This document shows, one piece after another, positions 21,950 to 31,790 of a stretch of 64,000 nucleotides of DNA. The stretch is from positions 434,001 through 498,000 of the forward strand of contig CP087223.1 in NCBI GenBank assembly GCA_020912385.1, read 5' to 3'. This DNA comes from Neofusicoccum parvum. Its lineage: Eukaryota; Ascomycota; Dothideomycetes; Botryosphaeriales; Botryosphaeriaceae. Under the pieces are notes generated by a model. That model saw only the letters and a list, made by a program, of their open reading frames with translations. It was not told the origin of the DNA and did no database searches. Both the position numbers and the translations under genes were made by a program. The first letter of the stretch is position 1, and every line of letters begins with the position of its first letter.

Positions 21950-22440
21950 CTTTCACTCCCTTTGTCCAACCGTCACGGCAGCTGCTGCCTGCGCGCGCGC
22001 CCAGCATGACGCATTTGCGGACGAGGTCGCCGAGCTTGAGATGCTGCTCTCAGCCATCGGCCCTCTCGCGGCGGCGCGCGATGCCGCATCAAACGAGCTA
22101 CGCGCCATCGAAGATGGCATTGAAAGCTACGCGATCTCATGCGCAACGCGAACCACCGCGCCTCCCGCGGTCGGCGTGCGGCGGCTGCCGCGGCGGACGC
22201 CATCGGGGAGCTGCAGAAGATGCGCTTGCGGGACCGGCAGCTGTCGGCCCGGCTGGACCGCGTGCAGGAGTGGTGTGCGCAGCCGGCGTGGTCGCGCTTC
22301 CTGGCAGCGATGCGGGAGAGGGCGGGTCCGAGAGCGGAGAAGGTGCGGGAGCGGCTGCGGAGATTGAGCGGAGTGCAGCGATGGCGGTGGCGACGTGGGT
22401 TGCGCAGGTATACGGGCAGCAAAGTGCGATTGTAGACGTT
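21950..22440 (+). pseudogene. Broken coiled-coil protein gene
   Basis: One plus frame reads a helical segment (FADEVAELEMLLSAIGPLAA ... IEDGIESY). At about 22130 the coding sense moves to another frame (RDLMRNANH ... DAIGELQKMRLRDRQL ... RERAGPRAEKVRERL). A single-base indel between them would explain this. Heptad-like Ala/Leu/Arg/Glu composition suggests a coiled coil. It resembles in style, but not demonstrably in sequence, the 465-aa protein at 24972. No homologue is recognised. Confidence 0.35.
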
Positions 22441-23258
22441 TCGGAGTCTTCTTACGCTGTCCAGCACGATATCCAGCCTGGCCGAGGTCGGTAAAGGGAC
22501 CGCTGCATAAGCTTAGTTTTGCACATAATGTGGAGTCATGGCTGAATGGCAATGAGTTTGTAGTGGTATCTCGAAAAACTGCTCCCTGCCCAAGGACCGT
22601 CTTTCACCGTCTGGCCTGGATGCCTCGGTCAGAGAATGTATCTTGCCGCCCGCTCCCTCACGAACACCAACCCCATGCCTACCTCCGTCTCTCCACCCCG
22701 ATGGGCGAACGACCAGCGGCGGTCCGCGCACCAGGAGGCAGGGAAATGGAACGGGTGGTTGTGGTTGCGTGAGAAAGTTGAACAACATCCAGCCCCGCCT
22801 GATTCCTCTGACACGAGGCCAAGAATGTGTCTCTGTGAGTATGCGTGGCTCCCAGTATTGTGGCCTGTATAAAATCAAAGCCTTGCAGATCTCAAATTTT
22901 GTAATCTAGTCCTGAATATCTGGACATGGGGTTCCGCTTTCTCGGAACTGCAGTGAGGGCTTGCGGTGAAGGACGTTTGCCGTCCAGCCGATGAACGGAT
23001 GAACGACCATGATTTTTTTCTCGGGGATGGGAGGTGCCAACGCCACGAGAATATTGAACCAAGAGAAATATCTGCCCCACCAGGTGCACAAGATCCTTTC
23101 CTCGTCCCTATGATTTCCACGGAGAACGAAAGGAGCGAGGGTTTAAAAAAAAAAGAGACCTGTCAAGTGTAAAGAAGCAGCGCACGAGCCTCACGGGAGC
23201 CCCTCCAATCAGCAATCGACAAAACGACGTATGGCCAAGCGGTCCGTTTGGCACTCGC
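22441..23258. other. Intergenic, nothing recognised
   Basis: Only short unrelated open frames on both strands. The end forms the promoter region of the gene at 23418. Confidence 0.5.
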
Positions 23259-23265
23259 ATATAAA
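23259..23265 (+). promoter_or_regulatory. TATA box
   Basis: ATATAAA, 153 bp before the ATG at 23418. A pyrimidine-rich stretch common in fungal 5' leaders lies between them. Confidence 0.55.
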
Positions 23266-23417
23266 CGGCACGTCGATTTCAAAAAAATCCCAACTCCTCC
23301 AAACTCTTCTTCCTCGCAAAAAAAACTGCGAATCCAGCCTTGCAAGTTCTCATCCTGACCTGCTCAACCCTCTCCCTCCCAATTCTCCGCTCTTTTCGAG
23401 GTCCCAGTTGCCCAACC

Positions 23418-24782
23418 ATGCCTCCCATCCGTCAACCAGTGAACCGCTGCGGCGCCATGACGAAGAAGGGCTTGAAGTGTTGCCGCCGCTCCAATCCAGT
23501 CACCGGATTCTGCAGCCACCATCTAGGCTACACGACCGCTGGCGGCGCCGGCGAGCAGAACACGACTACTTCTCAGCACGCGCCCGCCCAGGTCGCTAGT
23601 GATGCCACCGCTGGCGGCGATGCTGGCGACGATCAGGACATGACTTCTCAGGACGCGACCGCCGAGGTCGCTGGTGCTGCGACCGCTGGCGACATTGCTA
23701 CCCACGATCAGGACATGTCTTCTCCGTCCTCGGAACATGAGGTTGCCGGTGCCACCAACGATCAGGATATGGCTTCTCAGGACGCGCCCGCCGAGGCCGC
23801 CGGTGCTGCCACTGCTGGCGACGATAGTGCCAGCGATCAGGACATGATTTCTCAGGTCGCGCCCACCGTGGTCGCTGGTGCTATCAACGACCAGGACATG
23901 GCTTCTCAGGACGCGTCCGCCGAGGCCATCGGCGTTACCAACGCGGACGATGAGGCCATCAACGACCAGGACATGACTTCTCAGCACACGGCCGCCGAGG
24001 TCGCCGGTGCTGCCAACGCTGGCGACGATGGTGCCAGCGATCAGGACATGACTTCTCAGGACGCGCCCACCGTAGTCGATGGTGCTGCCACCGATGGCGA
24101 CGATGATGCTGGCAACCATGCGTCCAACGACCAGGACATGACTTCTCCATTCGCCAACCTCGAGGCCGTCGGCGTTGCCAACGCGGACGACGAGGTTATC
24201 AACGACCAGGACATGGCTTACCAGCACACGCTCGCCGAGGCTGGTGCTGTCGGCGCCGACGCCGGTGCCACGCAGGAGGCCGCGCGCTCGCCCCCCGCCG
24301 GACTGGCCTCGCCGCTCCCGCTCGACGTCGGCGCGGAGCCGACCCACGGCGACGGCCCCGGCAACCCGGCCGCGCAGGACACACCGGACACGAACAACGC
24401 CACGGCCCAGGACGTCATCGACCAGCATCGGGACCCCGACATGAAAATGTTGAGAGATGTACTGTCCAAAGTCCCCGCCGATGATTTGTTGAATACGGTC
24501 GGTCACTTCATGTTCACCATCAACACGCTCGCCAGAATGCCGGAGCTGGCCCCTGACGTGCGCCGCATCTCCTGGAGGGCCAGGGCCGATATGGCCATGG
24601 TCGAGGGGGACGTCAGGATCGAGAAGTACAGTGCCAATGCGGAGATCGTTAGGCGGAGACTGGCGGCCCGTCAGGCGATGGCGGAGGCAGATGGGCATGT
24701 CGGCGGTGATGCGCAGGGCGGCGATGCCGAGGAGGCGAATGGCGACGGCGAACAGCAGGACGCTTCCGCCATGGAGATGTGA
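23418..24782 (+). CDS. Cys/His-headed acidic repeat protein, 454 aa
   Basis: No intron needed. The N-terminus has a compact Cys/His block RCGAMTKKGLKCCRR ... GFCSHH, the short C-x-TkkG-x-C ... C-x-x-H arrangement found in several uncharacterised fungal proteins (DUF5763-like) and possibly metal-binding. Residues about 65-290 are a degenerate acidic repeat in which the core DQDM occurs nine times, usually followed by TSQ/ASQ-D-APAEVAGA. The C-terminal 100 residues contain a predicted helical part (MLRDVLSKVPADDLL) and an Ala/Arg-rich end. The frame could extend upstream to an ATG-less start at 23340, but the ATG at 23418 precedes the conserved block. Function unknown; no signal peptide. Confidence 0.75.
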   Translation: MPPIRQPVNRCGAMTKKGLKCCRRSNPVTGFCSHHLGYTTAGGAGEQNTTTSQHAPAQVASDATAGGDAGDDQDMTSQDATAEVAGAATAGDIATHDQDMSSPSSEHEVAGATNDQDMASQDAPAEAAGAATAGDDSASDQDMISQVAPTVVAGAINDQDMASQDASAEAIGVTNADDEAINDQDMTSQHTAAEVAGAANAGDDGASDQDMTSQDAPTVVDGAATDGDDDAGNHASNDQDMTSPFANLEAVGVANADDEVINDQDMAYQHTLAEAGAVGADAGATQEAARSPPAGLASPLPLDVGAEPTHGDGPGNPAAQDTPDTNNATAQDVIDQHRDPDMKMLRDVLSKVPADDLLNTVGHFMFTINTLARMPELAPDVRRISWRARADMAMVEGDVRIEKYSANAEIVRRRLAARQAMAEADGHVGGDAQGGDAEEANGDGEQQDASAMEM

Positions 24783-24971
24783 GCTGGTGGGAACGCGGTG
24801 GGAGATTGGAATGCAGCGGGCTGGCGGTGAGTGGAGAGGAACACAGTTAGCTTGCTTGCTCTCGTGAAGTTGCACGTCGTCTGTCGAACGATAGCTTTTC
24901 TTTAGAAAATGAATGGAATCTCCATCCACGCTCATCCCTCCGTGACTACCTGACAAAAAAGCAACACCACG

Positions 24972-26369
24972 CTACCGCCGCGTCTGCTCGTACGCGTGAC
25001 TGATGTGCTCGGAGCCCTCCGAGAGCAAGCTCGCCTCGACCAGCGCGTTGAACGTCAGCATGTCGAACCCGCGCAAGCCGTCCGCGAACTCGGCCCAGGC
25101 GGCGCCGCGACGCCTCGCGCGGGCGATGGGCTCGTGCGGAGCGGCGAAGACAGCAGCGGCGGCCGCTTCAGCCGCGACGCAGGGCGCGGCGAGGGCCAGC
25201 GCGCCACCGTCGTCGCCGTGGCGGCGCAGCAAGCTGGCGCGGGCCTCCAAACGGCGCAGCTCGGCGCTGGCGAGCGCGAGGTGGGCGTCGGCGGCGGCCA
25301 GGTGCGCGGCGAAGCCCTCCACGCGCGCCAGCAGGTCCTCAAACCAGCGCAGCATGGCGCGGTCGAGCGGGGCGGGCGGGCGGCGGCCGCCCAGCAGCCA
25401 GCCGACGGCGCGCGCGGGCAGGTCGTCGGCGCCGCGCAGGCGGCTCCGCCACGACGCGGTCCAGGCGGCGCTGTCGGCGCGGTGCTGGTCGATGGCCTGG
25501 TGGTAGGCGGCGTGGACCTCGCGCAGGCGCGCGTCCAGCTGCGGCCGCAGGAAGCCGGCGACGCGGGCGAGCGTGGAGCGCGGGCGGGCGAGCGCGGCGC
25601 GGGCCAGCGCGGCGTCCTGGGCCAGGCTGTCCGCGACGCCGTGCAGGCGGTCTTCGTTGCGGCAGACGGCGCGCCGCTCCGTCTCCTCGTCCGCGGGCGG
25701 CTGCGGCGGCGGTGGGTCAGGGGCGTCGCGGGACTGGCGGGCGACCGTCTCGGCGCGCGCGTCGGTTTCGTTGATGAAGGCATATGAGGGGTGGATAGCG
25801 GCCGGCTCGGCGGGCGTGGTGGTTGCGCTGACGCTGGCGGGTATGTCGGCGGGCGTGATTGTTTCGTTGAAGAAGTCATCTGCGGAGCGGATGGCGGCCG
25901 TCTCGGCGCGCACGGTGGCTTCGATGGCGGCCGCCTCAGCGAGCGCGGTGGTTTCGTCGACGATGGCAGCTGCGGAGCGGACGGCGGCCGTCACGTTGGC
26001 GTCGATGCCGGCCAGGCGGTCGTGCACGGCGAGCATCTCGCGCTGGAGCGCGGCAAACTGCGCAAAGTGCTCTGGCACGGGGTCGGGGCCGGTCTCGGGC
26101 GTCGATCCCCAGAAGAACTTGAAGCTGCCGGCGACGCTGTCCAGGTGGCTGGCGGCCTGCTCGGCGCTGCGGGCCAGCTCGTAGACGGCGGCGGGCTTGG
26201 CGGGCGGGCCGGCGGCGGCCTGGCGGGCCCAGTAGATGATGTCGTGAAGCGCGGTGCCCGACACGTATCGCCGGTACAACGGCGGCTGCAGGCCCGGAGG
26301 CGGCGTGAGGAACAGCAGCGCGCAGACGGCGAACAGGACGGCGGTGACGGGCGTGGAGCACAGAATCAT
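24972..26369 (-). CDS. Ala-rich membrane-anchored helical protein, 465 aa
   Basis: An uninterrupted frame in very GC-rich DNA. An N-terminal hydrophobic segment (residues about 6-22, PVTAVLFAVCALLFL) can serve as signal anchor. The centre has diverged repeats ending in INET/FNET blocks (about residues 140-220), then a proline-rich linker (PDPPPPQPP). The C-terminal half consists of long amphipathic helices rich in Ala, Leu and Arg. It is convergent with the 23418 gene, with stop codons about 190 bp apart. No family is recognised. Opposite-strand frames in this stretch are taken as shadows caused by high GC. Confidence 0.6.
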   Translation of the reverse strand: MILCSTPVTAVLFAVCALLFLTPPPGLQPPLYRRYVSGTALHDIIYWARQAAAGPPAKPAAVYELARSAEQAASHLDSVAGSFKFFWGSTPETGPDPVPEHFAQFAALQREMLAVHDRLAGIDANVTAAVRSAAAIVDETTALAEAAAIEATVRAETAAIRSADDFFNETITPADIPASVSATTTPAEPAAIHPSYAFINETDARAETVARQSRDAPDPPPPQPPADEETERRAVCRNEDRLHGVADSLAQDAALARAALARPRSTLARVAGFLRPQLDARLREVHAAYHQAIDQHRADSAAWTASWRSRLRGADDLPARAVGWLLGGRRPPAPLDRAMLRWFEDLLARVEGFAAHLAAADAHLALASAELRRLEARASLLRRHGDDGGALALAAPCVAAEAAAAAVFAAPHEPIARARRRGAAWAEFADGLRGFDMLTFNALVEASLLSEGSEHISHAYEQTRR

Positions 26370-26526
26370 AAGAGGATGGCTCCTGATTCACTGTTGCTTC
26401 TCGGCCGGGATATGCTCGAAGGGCGCGTGGCTGGCCCGCATCGGCATGTCGTCCGAGGAGAGGTCTGTCGTGTCGTCCGAGAAGAGCTCCATGATGGCGC
26501 TGCGGATGGTCATGAGAATGGGGGGG

Positions 26527-26725
26527 GGAGAATGGGACGGCATCTTTATGCGCCGAGGATAAAGGGACGGCGTCTTTGCATCTACGACTGGAGAAGATAA
26601 TGGGACGGCTGGAGAGGATAATGGGACGGCGTCTTTGCGTCCACGACTGGAGAGGTGATGGTACGGCGTCTTCATGCGTCATTACAGTGCTTTGCTTCCA
26701 CGACTGGAGAGGATAAAGGAGAGCT
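26527..26725. repeat. Degenerate minisatellite with GGGACGG core
   Basis: Repeated phrases GGGACGGCGTCTTTG, CGACTGGAGAGGATAA and variants occur four to five times at irregular spacing, upstream of the minus-strand gene starting at 26369. Confidence 0.7.
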
Positions 26726-28453
26726 GGCAGGACCGCGTCTTTGTGTCTATCATTTACAGTATCTATCGCGCCTTCGACCCGTTGTCCTCACGCCGCATGC
26801 ATGCCCTTGGCTTGGGCGTTGCCGATACTTGGCATTCTTTGTTGACCACCAGTGAAGAAGAAAAGCCGAGGACGGCAGCCGAAAGCGGAGCCGTCGAAGC
26901 TTCGATCATTATCATCAGTGAAATCGAGGCTTATCTTCTCATCCGCCACGGGTACTTCAGAGCTTGATGCGGACGCTTGAGATCGGGGATCTGTATGGCG
27001 TGTTGGTTTATGTGGTGGGCGTGGAGGTCAGGCCATTTGGCGAATGACGAGTGACAAAGGGAGATGGGTGGCCAAGGCTGCGTGTGCATGCCAAAAGAGT
27101 GAAGTCCATGCTTGTTCACCAAGTCGTACGCCGATGCAGCTCAGTTTCTTACCCATCCTTGCTGCCTTGGATTAACGACACCGACGCGGTGTGATCTTGG
27201 CGCAGGACATGGTCAGCACTGACGTCGCAGGGGCTTGGAACCCGAACCCCGGCAGTGCAGCACATGGGTCCAAAAAGAAATACTACTTCGCCAGTACTCG
27301 TTTCAGGCATGGCCTGACGGAGTTCCCATTGACCCCGCAGCCTTTTTGCGTTGCGGCGAGGGAGATTTCGTGTCCAACAAAGGAGGCGTGCGATCAGTCA
27401 TTCCGCGTGTGTCGTCAACCCAGGCCATTTTCATGTCAATGACGCCAGTATCAGGAGGGTAGACTTGATCATGGTATGCGGGCAGCTCGTATAATGGGAA
27501 ACATCACCCATGTTGATCGGTACCCGTTTAACTCAGGCGTGGACTTGCAAGTGATCGAGGGCAGACTTTGTCCCCTCGATCTGCGGGATGGCCGGAAAAA
27601 ACGCGACGACGACGCTCGCGTGCGTCACACAAGTCCATGTTTCCATGTTGAAGTGGAGGCGTCTGGCGGCCAGTGAAGTGTAACACGGGGGGTTGGTCAG
27701 CCGTTGCTGCCGCCAACGTCTCCGCCGTCTCCATCCCGAAAGCCTCGCAGCTCGTCGGCCCGCAGGCCCGGAACTGTCCCTCGAGGGCAGTCGTGAAGCA
27801 CGGCTCGGCGAGGGACGAACGCCGAGAGCCGAACATCGCGTCGCCATTCACGCTGCTTGCCATTTCCGGCCGACGAGGCTCGGCGGGCCCTGAGTCTGCG
27901 TGTCCCGATGGTGCTCGTGCGCTGACCAACACCACACGCAGCCGGAGCAGAGCCGGAGCCTGCCCAAGGAAGCTTTCGCGACGCGTTGGGCGAGACACAA
28001 CGAGCGAAGGTCGTTTCTGCTCGAAGTATGCAATAATCACGGCGAAGGATGCTTATGGAGTGGGGTGCGGGTGGGGCTGAGGCCGGAGGGAGATGATTGA
28101 GGGGAGACCGGGCAGGGAAGAAGGGCCCACGCACCTCTCGTCCGCACCCGGCTCCCCTCGGCGACCTGTGTGCGCATCGTAAGCCAGAACCCTTGATGAT
28201 CAATGAGAATCCGCCGTCCTTGCTGCTGGATGGCTCATAACCGAGCAGGTATGCACCGACCTGTGCACACTCAGCTGGCTCCCCCTTCGTCCAAAGCTGA
28301 ACATCACCGCCCGAAAGAGGCACGCACCAAACCACCGCCCGGCTCCATGATTTTCTCCTGCGCCCTGTCCTGGTGAGTTCCAAGGTTGCATCTCGCTGTT
28401 GGCAGACACGGCACGGGTTAGATTAACGCATTGAGGCAGGTCGATTGGCACCA
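26726..28453. other. Intergenic, no supported gene
   Basis: Several open frames overlap on both strands, but none shows a domain, conserved motif or clean splice pattern. Confidence 0.45.
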
Positions 28454-28591
28454 CATCGAAATCATTCTCCATTGTCGCTACTCCATGACACCCGGCTCCC
28501 ATCGAAATCAATCTTGGTTGTGGCTATTCCACGACATCCGGCTCCCATCGAAATCAATTTTCATTGTGGCTATTCCACGACATCCCGTCTC
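28454..28591. repeat. 46-bp tandem repeat, three copies
   Basis: Three consecutive units each begin CATCGAAATCA and end CCCGGCTCC or a variant, within the 3' flank of the pseudokinase gene. Confidence 0.9.
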
Positions 28592-28659
28592 CCATCCCAC
28601 AACCCGTTCGTCCCAGCGGCCACGACCAAAAGCCACCGCTGATCCTGCCGGCCGACCGA

Positions 28660-29979
28660 TCAGGAGAAACGCACACGCTTCGCGCTGGGCTCCATGTCTT
28701 CCGCCTGCCCGGTGATCGCCTGGAGCTGACGCAGCGCCATCTCCGCCTGCGCGCGGACACGCCTCTCTTCCGCGCACGTCAGACCCTCCAGCATGGCCGT
28801 GAGACCGTCGACGGCCGTGGTGCTGTCGTCATCGACGCAGGGCGAGCGGTGGCCGAGCCCGTCCACGGTCATGACGCACACGTCCACGGCCTGGGCGTGC
28901 CAGCCGCGGGCGCTCAGCAGCCGCGCCCACTCCATCCGCAGCTCCAGCCAGACCGAGCCGTCGTGGCGGGCGGCGTAGTCGGCGGCGGCCTTGTACAGCG
29001 TCGAGGCCGACCGGAACTCGCACTGCGGCGTCCGGTTCATGTCGCGCTCCCAGCTGGCCGCGTGGCGCGCCACCTCCCCCTTCATCTCCATGACATCGTC
29101 CGGCGGCGCCCGCGACTCGTGGTCCTGGATGCAGTGCAGCAGGAGACGCACGGACTCGTTCCTGCGGCCGTGGTGGCCGAGCATGGTCGCGACCGTGAGC
29201 GCAAGCCGGCAGCTGGGGCGCCAAACGCGGTCCAGGATGGACGTGAGGACCTCCTCCTTGGGCAGCCCCATCTTGCCCAGGAGATCCAGAAGCATGTCGT
29301 CCATCATCTCCTCATCGGGCGGGTTGTCGAGCAGGATGAAGGCGTTGGAAGTAGCCTGTGCGCGTCAGCTTCCTGGGACCGCTGCGGAGCGAGCACTGCA
29401 TGTCCACTTACCTCGGCCGTGTTGGCGGCATCGAAGATGCTGCTCACCCTCATCTTGTCAATATCAACGTTGCGATACCACTTCTGCAGCCTGGCTATAC
29501 CCGCCACACCAGCGTGACCAAAGCCAACGAGCCACACGCGCTTCCGGTCCTCTGCAACGATGATGTTGTTCCTTCGAATGTTACCATGGGAAACACGAGC
29601 GGCATGGATTTTGTCGACACAGGCGTCAAGGAGCTTCCGAATATCCTCACGGTCGTCTGAGCTCAGGTCTGGGAGAATTTCTGCGAGCGTTTGGCCCTGG
29701 AGATATTCGAGGCGGATGAGGTAGCGGGGAGAGCCGGTACCGCCGAGAGAGTCTTTCCAGGCCCCGTAGCTTTTGGGAGCGCAGTCCTTTGCATCAGAAT
29801 TCTCCAGGCGAGTGTATGCCTCAACTTCGGCCGCGTAGGTCATATGTTTGCAGTGCTGTGGAGCTGAGGGTTAGCAGATGGCCAATTCCCCGACAGAAGG
29901 GCTCCCAAGACGATACCTCCTTGATGGCATAGTCAACGCCTTGGATGGTACGCTTGGTGACGTTTCCTCGACGAGTCAT
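28660..29979 (-). CDS. Pseudokinase-like protein, three exons, 400 aa
   Basis: Exons 29917-29979, 29412-29855 and 28660-29355 join in frame. The introns are 61 bp (GTATCG...CACAG with a CTAAC branch site) and 56 bp (GTAAGT...GCACAG with a CTGAC-like branch site). The protein kinase fold is seen in YAIKE (Lys20), EVEAYTRLE (helix C Glu), YLIRLEYLQG (hinge) and SHGNIRRNNII (residues 110-120). The catalytic Asp of HxD is Asn113 and the DFG Asp is Gly132 (VGFGHA), so phosphotransfer is unlikely. The N-lobe is short, lacking a clear Gly loop. The C-terminal 230 residues are helical, possibly repeat-forming, of unknown role. Confidence 0.75.
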
Positions 29980-30127
29980 GTTGAAGGTGTAGAGACAAAA
30001 ACAGGTGCAAGAGGATGTTGAAGGTGTGGAGATAAAAACAGGTGCAAGAGGATGTCGAAGGTGCAGCGACGAACACAGTTTCAAGAGGATGTTGAAGGTA
30101 CAACGACGAAGACAGGTGCAAGATTAT
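29980..30127. repeat. 37-bp tandem repeat, four copies, in the pseudokinase 5' flank
   Basis: Four adjacent 37-bp units starting GTTGAAGGTG (or close variants) lie directly against the start codon on its upstream side. Since 37 is not a multiple of three and the units differ by substitutions, they are more likely leader or promoter than coding. Confidence 0.9.
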
Positions 30128-31492
30128 GCTGCGCGCAGGCAATAATAATGAGAGACGTAGCTTGCTTATCCCGCTCGCACCCCATACACGCTCCCGCTGA
30201 GTCAAATTGTCTCTCCCGCGGCCTCCCGCTTTCCACCCAGCTCCGTCTATCTTTCCATGTCCCTTCCCATCTCTTCCTCTTCCGCCCCACCTTTCTCCTT
30301 GCTCCAAGCGCCCTGCAACAACGCGCGACCGGTCGATGCAGGCGAGCCCGGAGCTGACGTAGCTGGAGTGTGCAGGATCAAAGACGGGCGAGACGGTGAG
30401 AAAGGCGCGCTGGCATGGCGATGACCGCGCCTGGAGCGGACTGTGTGCAGCTGCTGCGCGTCGGGCAGGTGCAGAGCCACTGTGGGGCAGCCGTCAGGGC
30501 CTGCTGTCCCGCCCCCGTATGCCGCCGTCAGGGTCTGCTGTCCCGCCGCCGTGTGCAACCGTCAGGCCCACTCGCTCCCGCCGCCATCTACACCTGCCTC
30601 TGCCGGCTGCTTCCCCGCTGCCATGAGCCGCCGCCGACCTGGTCGCCGCCAGTGCCTCCGCCCGCGCCTTCAGCCAGCGGCACTGCGTCCGTCCCTCTCC
30701 GCGCCAGCCTCTGCACTGCGCCGCCCAGCCCCGCGCGCGTCATCGCTGCGCGCTGACCCCGTGTCGCCGCGCAAACGAATGCCCCTGGATCCAGCGACGG
30801 CGAGCGTGCGCTTTCCCGCCGTGCGCCTTCCCGCCGCGCCTTTCGTCGATGTGCGCATGCAGGTCGCGAAGATCGCCTGGAAGCCGCAGCGTCATCAATC
30901 TCGCCGCGTTTGCCGCCCACATCATCGACGGGGTCAGCTCCGATCCGCGAGCACACTGCCGGGATCGGACGATCGAATATGGCGCCATTGTTGAATCAAC
31001 TTTGCCGGTCAAGCACTGAGACTGCAGAGCATGGAAGGACGGAAACGCGCTCAGGAGAAGGGAAGGAGGAAGAGATTCTTGAAAGGGCGAAAATATTTGC
31101 TTACTCGGAATCAAGATGAAAGACCCGAGGTATTTTTCTCGCTGCAGAACACGTCAATTGCCGAGGGTGTTTATTGAGAACGCCAATGTTGGAAATGAAC
31201 CTCCGGTCTCGCTAGCCGACAGCATCAGCCTTAGTGCAGCTGCTAATCAGGATTTCCATGCAGTGTGCTTTGACCATCCCTTGTTTATACCGCAAGCAAG
31301 ATGCTGCCGCCAGCTCGAAATCTAGTTCCCGTAATTCCGACGTCGAGTCAGACCGCCCAATGCTTATTTGCACTTCTTCGATGCGCTCGACAGCTTCATC
31401 CAAGTTTTCCTCCAGCCCTCCTATCAGTTTATCTGTTCCTGCCATTCAACAACATGCAGCTTGTCACCAACCAATATCCCTGCCGAGATTCT
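30128..31492. other. GC-rich intergenic, no supported gene
   Basis: Overlapping Arg/Pro/Ala-rich frames on both strands look like compositional shadows. A roughly 33-bp phrase (GCCGTCAGGGCCTGCTGTCC and variants) is repeated at 30487-30570. A 77-aa acidic minus-strand frame (31212-31445) is possible but unsupported. Confidence 0.4.
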
Positions 31493-31790
31493 TGACCTGC
31501 TTTGCCTTTTTGATCTGCTTTTCCTTTTGATCTGCTTTTCCTTTTAATGTGCTTTTTATTTTAATCTGCTTTTCCTATTAATCTGCTTTGCCTTTTAATC
31601 TGCTTTTTATTTTAATATGCTTTGCCTTTTAATGTACTTGTCCTTTTAATCTGCTTTTCCTTTTGATCTGCTTTGCCTTTTAATGTGCTTGTCCTTTTGA
31701 TCTGCTTTGCCTTCTTGGTCTGCTTTGCCTTCTTGGTCTACTTTACCTTCTTGATTTGCCTGTTTGGTCTACTTTGACATTCCTTCTGAT
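31493..31790. repeat. 17-18 bp minisatellite, about 17 copies
   Basis: Tandem TGCTTTTCCTTTTGATC-like units run with little interruption. The pyrimidine-rich strand is the plus strand. Units drift to TGCTTTGCCTTCTTGGTC at the right end. Confidence 0.92.

Noticed and set aside
23523..24956. 477-aa minus-strand frame opposite the DQDM-repeat protein
   Set aside because: Its Gly/Val/His repeats mirror the plus-strand repeat; the plus strand has the Cys/His block, TATA box and sensible start.
24996..25879. Plus and minus overlapping long frames opposite the 465-aa gene
   Set aside because: Arg/Gly or Pro/Thr/Arg-rich products expected by chance in DNA of very high GC content.
27528..28383. Minus-strand frames of 170 and 228 aa
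   Set aside because: No domain, mixed composition, and they overlap each other in different frames.
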